Positions 52,230 to 59,778 of a stretch of 64,000 nt of DNA are shown in pieces. Below the pieces are notes generated by a model. That model was not told the origin of the DNA. It saw only the letters and a program-made list of their open reading frames with translations, and did no database searches. Origin of the DNA: Streptomyces sindenensis. GTDB lineage: Bacteria; Actinomycetota; Actinomycetes; Streptomycetales; Streptomycetaceae. The position numbers and the translations under genes were made by a program. Each line of letters starts with the position of its first letter. Position 1 is the first letter of the stretch. The stretch spans positions 652,976 to 716,975 of the forward strand of contig NZ_BMSG01000001.1 in the NCBI RefSeq assembly GCF_014649035.1. The letters are read 5' to 3'.

Positions 52230-53295
52230 CACCGACGAACTGCGGCACAACGAGCTGCTGCAGCTGGTGCCGAAGGCCGAGGCGAAGCAGTCCATGAAGG
52301 ACTTCAAGTCGGACCAGGAAGTGCGCTGGTGCCCCGGCTGCGGCGACTACGCGGTTCTCGCCGCCGTCCAGGGCTTCATGCCCGAGCTGGGGCTGGCGAA
52401 GGAGAACATCGCCTTCGTCTCCGGCATCGGCTGCTCCTCCCGTTTCCCGTACTACATGAACACCTACGGGATGCACTCCATCCACGGCCGGGCCCCGTCC
52501 ATCGCGACCGGGCTCGCCACCTCCCGCCGGGACCTGTCGGTGTGGGTGGTCACCGGTGACGGCGACGCGCTCTCCATCGGCGGCAACCACCTCATCCACG
52601 CCTTGCGCCGCAACGTCAACCTCAAGATCCTGCTCTTCAACAACCGGATCTACGGACTGACGAAGGGCCAGTACAGCCCCACATCCGAGCTGGGCAAGAT
52701 CACCAAGTCGACGCCGATGGGCTCGCTCGACGCGCCCTTCAACCCGGTGTCGCTGGCCATCGGCGCGGAGGCGACGTTCGTGGCGCGGACGGTCGACTCC
52801 GACCGCAAGCACCTCACGAGCGTGCTGCGCGCGGCCGCCGAGCACTCGGGTACGGCACTGGTGGAGATCTACCAGAACTGCAACATCTTCAACGACGGTG
52901 CTTTCGAGGTCCTGAAGGACAAGGAGCAGGCCGCCGAGGCCGTCATCCGGCTCGAACACGGGCAGCCGATCCTCTTCGGTTCCCAGGAGCCCAAGGGCGT
53001 CGTCCGCGATCCGGCCACCGGCGATCTCCAGGTCGTGGCCGTCACGGAGGAGAACCGCTCGCAGGTCCTCGTCCACGACGCCCACGCGGAATCGCCCACG
53101 ACGGCGTTCGCACTGTCCCGGCTCGCCGACGCGGACACCCTGCACCACACCCCGATCGGGGTGCTGCGCAGCGTGGAGCGGCCGGTCTACGACACGCTGA
53201 TGTCGGACCAGCTGGACGCCGCCGTCGAGCGCGACGGCAAGGGTGACCTGGCCTCGCTCCTCGCGGGCAACGACACCTGGACAGTCATCGGCTGA
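52222..53295 (+). CDS. korB: 2-oxoacid:ferredoxin oxidoreductase, beta subunit
   Basis: This is a 357-residue TPP- and [4Fe-4S]-binding subunit. Cluster cysteines are in WCPGCGDY (Cys37, Cys40), GIGCSSRF (Cys71) and YQNCNIFNDG. The TPP/Mg motif is GDGDALSIGGNH from residue 112. Together with KorA it is the oxygen-tolerant type found in actinobacteria. 2-oxoglutarate is the likely substrate, though pyruvate-like acids are not excluded. The gene is coupled to korA and followed by a strong terminator. Confidence 0.95.
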   Translation: MPDTDELRHNELLQLVPKAEAKQSMKDFKSDQEVRWCPGCGDYAVLAAVQGFMPELGLAKENIAFVSGIGCSSRFPYYMNTYGMHSIHGRAPSIATGLATSRRDLSVWVVTGDGDALSIGGNHLIHALRRNVNLKILLFNNRIYGLTKGQYSPTSELGKITKSTPMGSLDAPFNPVSLAIGAEATFVARTVDSDRKHLTSVLRAAAEHSGTALVEIYQNCNIFNDGAFEVLKDKEQAAEAVIRLEHGQPILFGSQEPKGVVRDPATGDLQVVAVTEENRSQVLVHDAHAESPTTAFALSRLADADTLHHTPIGVLRSVERPVYDTLMSDQLDAAVERDGKGDLASLLAGNDTWTVIG

Positions 53296-53300
53296 GGCAG

Positions 53301-53349
53301 GCAGGACAGGCAAGCAGGACAGGCAGGACAAGCAGGACGAGCAGGACGA
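53301..53349. repeat. 9-bp GCAGGACAG tandem repeat after korB
   Basis: Five units of GCAGGAC(A/G)(G/A) run from just after the korB stop to 53349. Confidence 0.9.
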
Positions 53350-53365
53350 GCACCCAAGCGCGCCC

Positions 53366-53406
53366 GAGGCCCGGGCCCGATCCCCGCAGGATCGGGCCCG
53401 GGCCTC
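53366..53406 (+). terminator. korAB terminator
   Basis: GAGGCCCGGGCCCGATCC (53366-53383) and GGATCGGGCCCGGGCCTC (53389-53406) are an 18-bp perfect inverted repeat with a 5-nt loop. Confidence 0.9.
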
Positions 53407-53412
53407 GCCGTA

Positions 53413-53490
53413 TGCACCGCGCGGCCGAATGCATCGCGTAGCCGTGTGCACCGCGCGGCTGCCTGCACCGCGCAGCCGATGCATCGCGCG
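53413..53490. repeat. 17-bp tandem repeat downstream of the korAB terminator
   Basis: Units of TGCAYCGCGYRGCCG begin at 53413, 53430, 53447, 53464 and 53480, mostly at 17-bp spacing. There is no gene in the 297-bp gap 53296-53592. Confidence 0.9.
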
Positions 53491-53513
53491 TCGCTCCCAG
53501 CACCCGAACTGAC

Positions 53514-53544
53514 ACTTTCAAAAAGTTAGCGCTTCCCCTAGGGT
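53514..53544 (+). promoter_or_regulatory. Operator-like palindrome and -10 before the quinone oxidoreductase gene
   Basis: ACTTT-CAA-AAAGT (53514-53526) is a palindrome of the MarR/HxlR kind. TAGGGT (53539-53544) is a plausible -10 just downstream, so a bound repressor would cover the -35. Confidence 0.5.
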
Positions 53545-53592
53545 GGTGTACGAGCACACAGACGCATCAGCTGATCGAAATCGGAGCCCCCC

Positions 53593-54453
53593 ATGAGCAT
53601 CGTTGTCACCGGAGCCACTGGCGCACTCGGCCGCCTCGTCGTCGACGCCCTGCTGACCACGGTCCCGGCCGACGAGGTCGTCGCGGCCGTGCGCGACAAG
53701 GAGAAGGCCGCCGCACTCGCCGCCCGGGGCGTGGAGCTGCGCATCGCGGACTACAGCGCCCCCGAGACCCTCGCCGGAGCCTTCCGCTCCGGTGACCGGG
53801 TGCTGCTGATCTCCGGCAGCGAGGTGGGCCAGCGGGTGGCGCAGCACGCCGCCGTCATCGACGCGGCCAAGGCGGCGGGCGTCGCCCAGCTCGCGTACAC
53901 CGGGATCCTCGGCGGACCGGACGCGGACTTCACGCTGGCCGACGAGCACAAGGCCACCGAGCGGCTGATCCTCGACTCCGGGCTGCCGTACACCTTCCTG
54001 CGCAACGGCTGGTACACGGAGAACTACACCGCCGGCCTGACCCCGGTCCTGGAGCACCGCGCGGTCGTCGCCAACGCGGGCGAGGGCCGCATCGCCTCCG
54101 CCACCCGGGCCGACTACGCCGCCGCCGCGGCCGCCGTGCTCACCGGCGACGGCCACCTGAACACCGCCTACGAGCTGAGCGGCGACACCGCCTGGTCGCT
54201 CGCCGAGTACGCCGCGCTGCTCTCCGAGCTGACCGGCGAGACGATCGCGTACCGCAACGTCCCGGCCGCCGCGCACCAGGAGATCCTCGTCGGCGCGGGG
54301 CTGCCGGAGGACTTCGCGGCGATCCTCGTCGACGTGGACGAGGCGATCGGGCGCGGACGGCTCGCGGGGACGAGCGGCGACCTCGCCCGGCTCATCGGCC
54401 GCCCGACGACGCCCCTCGCCGCGACCGTACGGGCCGCTCTTTCCGTCGCCTGA
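53593..54453 (+). CDS. NmrA-like NAD(P)H:quinone oxidoreductase (QOR2/YtfG type)
   Basis: This is a 286-residue atypical SDR. The Rossmann motif is VTGATGALGRLVVDALL. The family segments LAYTGILGGPDADFTLADEHKATE and LPYTFLRNGWYTENY match QOR2 proteins, which reduce quinones with NADPH. An AT-rich palindrome upstream suggests repression by an HxlR/MarR protein, but none is adjacent. Confidence 0.9.
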   Translation: MSIVVTGATGALGRLVVDALLTTVPADEVVAAVRDKEKAAALAARGVELRIADYSAPETLAGAFRSGDRVLLISGSEVGQRVAQHAAVIDAAKAAGVAQLAYTGILGGPDADFTLADEHKATERLILDSGLPYTFLRNGWYTENYTAGLTPVLEHRAVVANAGEGRIASATRADYAAAAAAVLTGDGHLNTAYELSGDTAWSLAEYAALLSELTGETIAYRNVPAAAHQEILVGAGLPEDFAAILVDVDEAIGRGRLAGTSGDLARLIGRPTTPLAATVRAALSVA

Positions 54454-54598
54454 GCTGCGACGCACCTCTCACGAACCCACCCACGCGGCACTGTCATGAG
54501 TGTTTCCGTGAGACGGCTATGACACGAAGCCCTTCCGGCGCTACCGTCGTGCCGTCGGCCGGACACGGCCGGCGCGCGGGCAGGCCGGGAGGGCACAC

Positions 54599-55570
54599 AT
54601 GGAGGGCAAGAACGAGCAGCGGGCGGGCCTGCTGTACGGAATCGGCGCGTACGGGATGTGGGGCCTGGTCCCGCTGTTCTGGCCGCTGCTCGAACCGTCC
54701 GGGGCGATCGAGATCCTCGCCCACCGGATGGTCTGGTCGCTCGGCGTCGTCGCCGTCGCTCTGCTGGCCGTCCGCCGCTGGGCCTGGGTCGGCGAGCTGG
54801 TCCGCGACCGGCGCAAGCTGGGGCTGATATCGGTGGCGGCGGCGACGATCTCCGTCAACTGGGGCCTGTACATCTGGGCCGTGAACAACGGGCACGTCGT
54901 CGAGGCCTCGCTCGGCTACTTCATCAACCCGCTGGTCACCATCGCCCTGGGCGTCCTGCTGCTGGGCGAACGGCTGCGGCCCGCCCAGTGGGCCGCGGTG
55001 GCCATCAGCGTGGCCGCCGTGCTCGTCCTGGCGATCGGGTACGGCAAGCCGCCCTGGGTCTCGCTGGTGCTGGCGTTCTCCTTCGCCACGTACGGCCTGG
55101 TGAAGAAGAAGGTGAACATGGGCGGCCTGGAGTCCCTGGCCGCCGAGACCGCCGTCCTCTTCGTGCCCGCGCTCGGCTTCCTGCTCTGGCTGGGCGCCAC
55201 CGGCGAGTCGACGTTCACGGCCGGGGGCGCCGGGCACGGGTTCCTGCTCGCCGCGACGGGCATCGTCACCGCCCTCCCGCTGATCTGCTTCGGCGCGGCG
55301 GCGATCCGGGTGCCGCTGTCCACGCTGGGGCTCCTCCAGTACCTGGCCCCGGTCTTCCAGTTCGGCCTGGGCGTCCTCTACTTCCACGAGGCGATGCCGC
55401 CCGAGCGGTGGGCCGGGTTCACCCTCGTCTGGCTCGCCCTGTCACTGCTGACCTGGGACGCCCTGCGTACCGCGCGGCGCAACCGGGCGCTGGCGGCGGA
55501 GCTGCTGGCGACGGCGGCCGCCGCCCCGGCGACCGCGCCCCCGGACTCCGCGGAACAAAAGATTACCTAG
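54599..55570 (+). CDS. rarD: EamA family transporter RarD
   Basis: This is a 323-residue membrane protein with ten hydrophobic helices in two EamA halves. GIGAYGMWGLVPLFWPLL, EILAHRMVWSL, WAVNNGHVVEASLGYFINPL and LQYLAPVFQFGLGVLYFHE are RarD hallmarks. The substrate is unknown. It was named for chloramphenicol sensitivity in E. coli. Confidence 0.93.
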   Translation: MEGKNEQRAGLLYGIGAYGMWGLVPLFWPLLEPSGAIEILAHRMVWSLGVVAVALLAVRRWAWVGELVRDRRKLGLISVAAATISVNWGLYIWAVNNGHVVEASLGYFINPLVTIALGVLLLGERLRPAQWAAVAISVAAVLVLAIGYGKPPWVSLVLAFSFATYGLVKKKVNMGGLESLAAETAVLFVPALGFLLWLGATGESTFTAGGAGHGFLLAATGIVTALPLICFGAAAIRVPLSTLGLLQYLAPVFQFGLGVLYFHEAMPPERWAGFTLVWLALSLLTWDALRTARRNRALAAELLATAAAAPATAPPDSAEQKIT

Positions 55571-55635
55571 TTGCTTTTCTTACTCGGTTACGTTTTTCTG
55601 GTCATGGACGGCCGGAAGCGTGACCGAGGAGAGAC

Positions 55636-57357
55636 ATGCGCATGACCGACGTACTCATCGTGGGAGCGGGACCCACCGGGCTGGTGCTGGCCTGCGATCT
55701 GGCCCGGCGCGGGGCCGCCGTACGGATCGTGGACCGGTCCCCCGCGCCACCGCGCACCTCGCGTGCCAAGGGCCCCAACGCCCGGTCCCTGGAGATCCTG
55801 GACGACCTCGGGGTGGCCGAGGAGGTACTCGCCGCGGGCTCGGCCCCGCTGCCGATGCTCAAGTACCGCGACCGCCTCCCGGTCGCGGAGACCGATCCGT
55901 GGGCGGACTCCGCGCCGTCCCCGGACGCCCCCTACGATCGGGGCCGGCTGATCGCCCAGTGGCGGCTGGAGGAGATCCTCCGCGACCGGCTGGCCGGGTA
56001 CGGCGTCCGCGTCGAGCTGGGCCGCGAGGTCGTGGGCCTGGCGGAGCGGGCCCACGACCAGGAAATCGACGGGCAGCAGACCGACGGGCAGGAAACCGAC
56101 AGGCAGCAGGACGACGGGCGGCAGTTCGACGGGCAGCAGGTCGACGTGACGTTCGCGGAGGGCCGGACGGAACGCGCCCGGTACGTCGTCGGGTGCGACG
56201 GCGCCCACAGCTCCGTACGGAAGCTGCTCGGGATCGGGTTCGAGGGAACCACCGCCGAGGACCAGGTGATGGTCTGCGGCGATGTCGACCTCGTCGAAGG
56301 CGCCCTGGACCGTACCCGCTGGCATCAGTGGTTCGACGAGGACGGCGCGGTCATGCTCTGCCCGATCCCCGGTACGCGGACGGGCTGGTGGTTCCAGGCG
56401 GGGCCGGAGCGGGACGGGCGGGGCCGCCCGCTCGCACCCACCGCCGACGGGTTCCGGCGGCTGCTCGCCCGCCACACCGCGCTGTCCGGCCGCGCCCTGA
56501 CGCGGGCCGAGCTGCTGTCGACGTACCGGGTCAACGTGCGGATGGCGGACCGGTTCCGCGCCGGGCGGGCCTTCCTCGCGGGCGACGCGGCACACGTCCA
56601 CGCCGTCGCGGGCGGCCTCGGCATGAACACGGGCATCCAGGACGCGTTCAACCTCGGCTGGAAGCTGGGCCTGGTGCTCGCCGGCCACGCGGGGGCACAG
56701 CTGCTGGACACGTACGAGGAGGAACGGCTTCCGGTGGCGGCCCGGACCCTGGACCTCACCTCGGAGCGGCTGCGGGCCACCCTGGAGGCGATCCGCCGGC
56801 CCGGCGGCGGCCTGGACGCGGCGATCACCCCGGACACGACCGGCCTGGGGGTCGGGTACCGCTGGAGCTCCCTGGCCCGGGCGCACGACGAGGCCCCGCA
56901 GCCCGGGGACGGCTTGCCGGACTTCCCGCAGGCCGGGGACCGGGCCCCGGACGCCCCGTGCGTGGACGCCGCCACCGGGGCCCGCACCCGGCTCCACCGC
57001 GTCTTCGCGGGTCCCCGCACCACCGTCCTCGGCTTCGGACCGGGCAGCGCGGCGGTCCTGCGTGAAGTGGCGGCCGCGTACGGCGACGCCGGGGTACGGA
57101 CCTGCCGCGTGTACGCGTCGTACGAGAGCGGGACGCGGTCCGGCCCGGGAGCGGCGGTCGTCGACGACGAGGGCCACGCGGCCGCGGCGTACGGAACGGG
57201 AGCCTTCGGCGGTACGGGCACGGGCATCGTCGTCGTCCGCCCCGACCACCACCTGGGCCTGTGCGCCCCGGCGGACGACGCCCGCTCCGTACACGCGTAT
57301 CTGCGCCGGCTCCACGGTTCGGAACGGTTCTCCGGCATCGGTGGACGCCGCCCGTAA
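55636..57357 (+). CDS. FAD-dependent aromatic monooxygenase (PHBH/PgaE-like)
   Basis: This is a 573-residue flavoprotein hydroxylase with a C-terminal thioredoxin-like domain. The FAD motif VLIVGAGPTGLVLACDLARR is at the N-terminus. RGRLIAQWRLEEIL and the DG motif YVVGCDGAHSSVRKLLG follow. The GD motif FLAGDAAHVHAVAGGLGMNT has Ala-Val where most members have Pro in DAAHxxPP. Similar enzymes hydroxylate polyketides or inactivate rifampicin; the substrate here is unknown. A 15-bp repeat adds a DGQQT-type loop near residues 145-170. Confidence 0.88.
   Translation: MRMTDVLIVGAGPTGLVLACDLARRGAAVRIVDRSPAPPRTSRAKGPNARSLEILDDLGVAEEVLAAGSAPLPMLKYRDRLPVAETDPWADSAPSPDAPYDRGRLIAQWRLEEILRDRLAGYGVRVELGREVVGLAERAHDQEIDGQQTDGQETDRQQDDGRQFDGQQVDVTFAEGRTERARYVVGCDGAHSSVRKLLGIGFEGTTAEDQVMVCGDVDLVEGALDRTRWHQWFDEDGAVMLCPIPGTRTGWWFQAGPERDGRGRPLAPTADGFRRLLARHTALSGRALTRAELLSTYRVNVRMADRFRAGRAFLAGDAAHVHAVAGGLGMNTGIQDAFNLGWKLGLVLAGHAGAQLLDTYEEERLPVAARTLDLTSERLRATLEAIRRPGGGLDAAITPDTTGLGVGYRWSSLARAHDEAPQPGDGLPDFPQAGDRAPDAPCVDAATGARTRLHRVFAGPRTTVLGFGPGSAAVLREVAAAYGDAGVRTCRVYASYESGTRSGPGAAVVDDEGHAAAAYGTGAFGGTGTGIVVVRPDHHLGLCAPADDARSVHAYLRRLHGSERFSGIGGRRP
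56068..56142. repeat. 15-bp tandem repeat inside the monooxygenase gene
   Basis: There are five in-frame units of GACGGGCAGCAGACC type, encoding DGQQT, DGQET, DRQQD, DGRQF and DGQQV. They fall in the loop before the DG motif. Confidence 0.95.
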
Positions 57358-57376
57358 AGGCTGATTGAGTGCCCGG

Positions 57377-57865
57377 ATGGGGACTGTCCTGGGGGCCATG
57401 AGGAACGTGCGGTGGCACGAGTTGCAGCATGCGTACGGCTCCGCGTCCCAGGTTCCCGGGGTGCTGTCGCGGATCGCCTGGGGCGACGCGCCGTCCTCGG
57501 ACGAGGCGCTGAACGATCTGGAACGGTGGATCGGCACCCCGCCCGTCTTCGACTCGACGGCGGCGACGGTGCCGTTCCTCTGGGAGCTGGCGGCGACGGA
57601 CACGGTCCGGGACCGGGCCGGCGTGCTGGACCTGCTGTCCACGATCCTGGCCGCCGGAAACCCCGAGCACCCGGCGTGGACGCGCGCCGCGCACGAGGAG
57701 GTGGCGGAGGGGCGCGGCACGGCCGTCCGGCTGGCCGCGGACGACAGGGCGGCCTCGCCTCATCGGACCGTACGCGCGGCGGCGACACGTCTGCTGGCCG
57801 CGATCGATGGGCACAGGTGCCCCGCCTGCCCCGCCCGCCCCACCTCTCCCCCGGACGGGGCATAG
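57377..57865 (+). CDS. HEAT-repeat-like hypothetical protein
   Basis: This is about 162 residues if started at the ATG at 57377. The ATG at 57398 (MRNVRWHELQHAYGSA), preceded by GGGGG, is an equal alternative. The sequence WHELQHAYGSASQVPGVLSR then STAATVPFLWELAATD resembles Streptomyces proteins often annotated as HEAT-repeat or immunity-like. No catalytic motif is visible. A Cys/Pro-rich tail follows. Function unknown. Confidence 0.65.
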   Translation: MGTVLGAMRNVRWHELQHAYGSASQVPGVLSRIAWGDAPSSDEALNDLERWIGTPPVFDSTAATVPFLWELAATDTVRDRAGVLDLLSTILAAGNPEHPAWTRAAHEEVAEGRGTAVRLAADDRAASPHRTVRAAATRLLAAIDGHRCPACPARPTSPPDGA

Positions 57866-57883
57866 CCGGAAGGCCACCCCAGG

Positions 57884-58015
57884 CCAGCTCTCAGGCCAGC
57901 TCTCAGGCCACTCTCGGGTCAGTGCCCAGGTGAGCCCTCAGGTCAGTGCCCAGGCCAGTCCCGAGGTCAGTCCTCCGGCCAGTGCCCAGGTCAGTCCTCA
58001 GGTCGGCCCTCAGGT
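57884..58015. repeat. 12-bp tandem repeat between convergent genes
   Basis: Eleven contiguous 12-bp units of CAGTCCTCAGGT type cover 57884-58015 and include the stop codon of the SRPBCC gene. Confidence 0.95.
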
Positions 58016-58399
58016 CAGTTCGGCCTCGATCCGGTCCATCACGTTCTTCCAGTGCGTACGGCGCTCCTCGCGCTCCTCGGCGCTCGCCAGACGCTCCTGG
58101 TGGAAGCGCAGCACGGTCCGGTCCTCGGAGCTGCCGGGTGTCACGGCCACCTGGACGGTGGAGGTCCCGTGGGTGAGGCGGACCCGGTCGCCGGGGCGGT
58201 AGCTGCGGATCTCGCCCTCGACGCCGTCCGCCGTACGGTACGGAGCGCCCTTCTCGGTGGGCACCGGGCCGTCGAGGCCGAGCCAGAGCGCGGCGCCCTC
58301 CGGGCCGGCGACGAAGTCCCAGACGGCGGTCAGCGGTCGGCGGATGGTCCGGGAGACGCCGATCTCCCAGCCTGCGTCCTGTGTGAGTCCGGTCGGCAT
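58010..58399 (-). CDS. SRPBCC domain protein (AHSA1/START-like)
   Basis: This is a 129-residue helix-grip protein. It begins MPTGLTQDAGWEIGVSRTIRRP, with AAGGAGT upstream. PLTAVWDFVAGPEGAALWLG and HWKNVMDRIEAELT are typical of the AHSA1-like group, which binds hydrophobic ligands. It is 39 bp after the CGNR gene and probably co-transcribed. Its last codons overlap the repeat tract. Confidence 0.9.
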   Translation of the reverse strand: MPTGLTQDAGWEIGVSRTIRRPLTAVWDFVAGPEGAALWLGLDGPVPTEKGAPYRTADGVEGEIRSYRPGDRVRLTHGTSTVQVAVTPGSSEDRTVLRFHQERLASAEEREERRTHWKNVMDRIEAELT

Positions 58400-58438
58400 G
58401 GCGGATACTCCTTCAGCTATTCGGTGCGTCGGTGCTGA

Positions 58439-59086
58439 TCAGTCGGTGGATTCCCCGTCGGAGACGGTGAGCCGGGCGCGGTGGGCGCGGACCTTGTGGC
58501 GGTTGCCGCAGCGCTCCATCGAGCACCAGCGACGTCTGCCGGGACGGGAGGTGTCCACGAACAAGAGGCGGCAGTCGTGCGCGCCGCAGGTGCGGATGCG
58601 GTGGGCGTACGCCCCGGTGAACAGGTCGATCGCGTCGCGGGCGACGGTGGAGAGCAGCCCGGTCCCGGTGCCGCCCGGCGTCCACACCCGCTCGCCGCCC
58701 ACGGTCAGCCGGGACGCCAACGACGGCCCGGCCGCCGCGTCGTTGAGAGTGGCGAGGTCGTTCGGAGCCGGGGGCTCTTCCCGTACCCAGCTCTCCGTAA
58801 TCCGCCAGAGCGCGTCGCGCAACGCCCGCGCGGCCGCCACCTCCGCCGCGCTCACGACGAGCCCCTCGCCCTCACCGGAACCGGCCCCGAGCCCGCCCGG
58901 CAGCCGGCTCTCCTCCGCCCAGCGCACCAGGTCGGCCGGCTCGTGCAGCACCTCGAAGTACGACAGCGGCCCGGGTCCACCGGTCGGCAGCAGCTCCAGA
59001 CACAGCGCGCCCGGATCGAACCGGAACGAACTGCCGTCCGGGTGCCGCAGCAACAGCCCCGGCGTGTTGGTTGCCTTCCCACTCAT
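58439..59086 (-). CDS. ABATE/CGNR zinc-finger transcriptional regulator
   Basis: This is a 215-residue protein. The ABATE domain (residues about 20-160) is followed by the zinc finger RTCGAHDCRLLFVDTS and RRRWCSMERCGNRHK, the CGNR hallmark. Members are stress-linked regulators, often next to a promoter they control. It is divergent from the VOC gene with only 22 bp between starts. The ATG at 59084-59086 is the natural start. Confidence 0.92.
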   Translation of the reverse strand: MSGKATNTPGLLLRHPDGSSFRFDPGALCLELLPTGGPGPLSYFEVLHEPADLVRWAEESRLPGGLGAGSGEGEGLVVSAAEVAAARALRDALWRITESWVREEPPAPNDLATLNDAAAGPSLASRLTVGGERVWTPGGTGTGLLSTVARDAIDLFTGAYAHRIRTCGAHDCRLLFVDTSRPGRRRWCSMERCGNRHKVRAHRARLTVSDGESTD

Positions 59087-59108
59087 GTAACCACTATAAA
59101 CGGTTTCC
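59087..59108. promoter_or_regulatory. 22-bp divergent gap between the CGNR and VOC genes
   Basis: AACC-ACTATAAAC-GGTT (59089-59105) includes a TATAAAC -10-like stretch within a weak palindrome. Both messages would be leaderless or nearly so, and their promoters must overlap the coding starts. Confidence 0.5.
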
Positions 59109-59576
59109 ATGACGGAGACACCGACACAGCCACTGGCCTGGAAGCTCGTGATCGACAGCGCCGACCCGCACGCACAGGCCGGATTCTGGGCCCAGGCCCT
59201 GGGGTACGTCGTCGAGGACAACAGCCCGCTGGTCGAGCAGTTGCTCGCGGCCGGAGCCGTGCCCGAGGCCATCACGACCCGCGCCCACGGCCGCCGCGCC
59301 TGGCTCGACCTGGCGGCGGCCCGCCACCCGGACGACCCGTACGACGAGGTCAGCGGTGCGGGACAGGGGCGGCGGCTGCTGTTCCAGCGGGTGCCGGAGC
59401 CGAAGACGGTGAAGAACCGCCTCCACATCGACGTGCACTCCGCCCCGGGTCGGCGCGACGCGGAGGCCGAGCGGCTGACGGCGCTGGGCGCGCGGGCGCA
59501 GCGCACGGTCGACGAGCAGGGCGGAAGCTGGATCGTCATGACGGATCCGGAGGGCAACGAGTTCTGCCTGAACTGA
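59109..59576 (+). CDS. VOC family (glyoxalase/bleomycin-resistance-like) protein
   Basis: This is a 155-residue protein with two beta-alpha-beta-beta-beta modules. LAWKLVIDSADPHAQAGFWAQAL and NRLHIDVHS supply metal-ligand-like residues, and TDPEGNEFCLN ends the fold. It has the Streptomyces glyoxalase-like pattern with no specific substrate evident. It is divergent from CGNR and may be its target. Confidence 0.88.
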   Translation: MTETPTQPLAWKLVIDSADPHAQAGFWAQALGYVVEDNSPLVEQLLAAGAVPEAITTRAHGRRAWLDLAAARHPDDPYDEVSGAGQGRRLLFQRVPEPKTVKNRLHIDVHSAPGRRDAEAERLTALGARAQRTVDEQGGSWIVMTDPEGNEFCLN

Positions 59577-59778
59577 ACCCCCCGGGGCCGGTCGCCGGAC
59601 TACCGCCACAGCCCGCGCGGCAGCAACTCCACCAGCCGGCCGCCCGGACCGGGACCGGATCGCCGTCGCCGGCGGCCCGGCCCCGGCGCGACGGCACGAG
59701 ACCCCCGCTCCGACCCCGGCACCCGGCCCCGACCCCGACCCCGGAAATGGAACCCGAGGCCGGGGCCGGGGCCCGCGG

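Noticed and set aside
53413..53490. Possible CRISPR-like array
   Set aside because: Units are contiguous 17-bp tandem copies with no unique spacers and no cas genes nearby.
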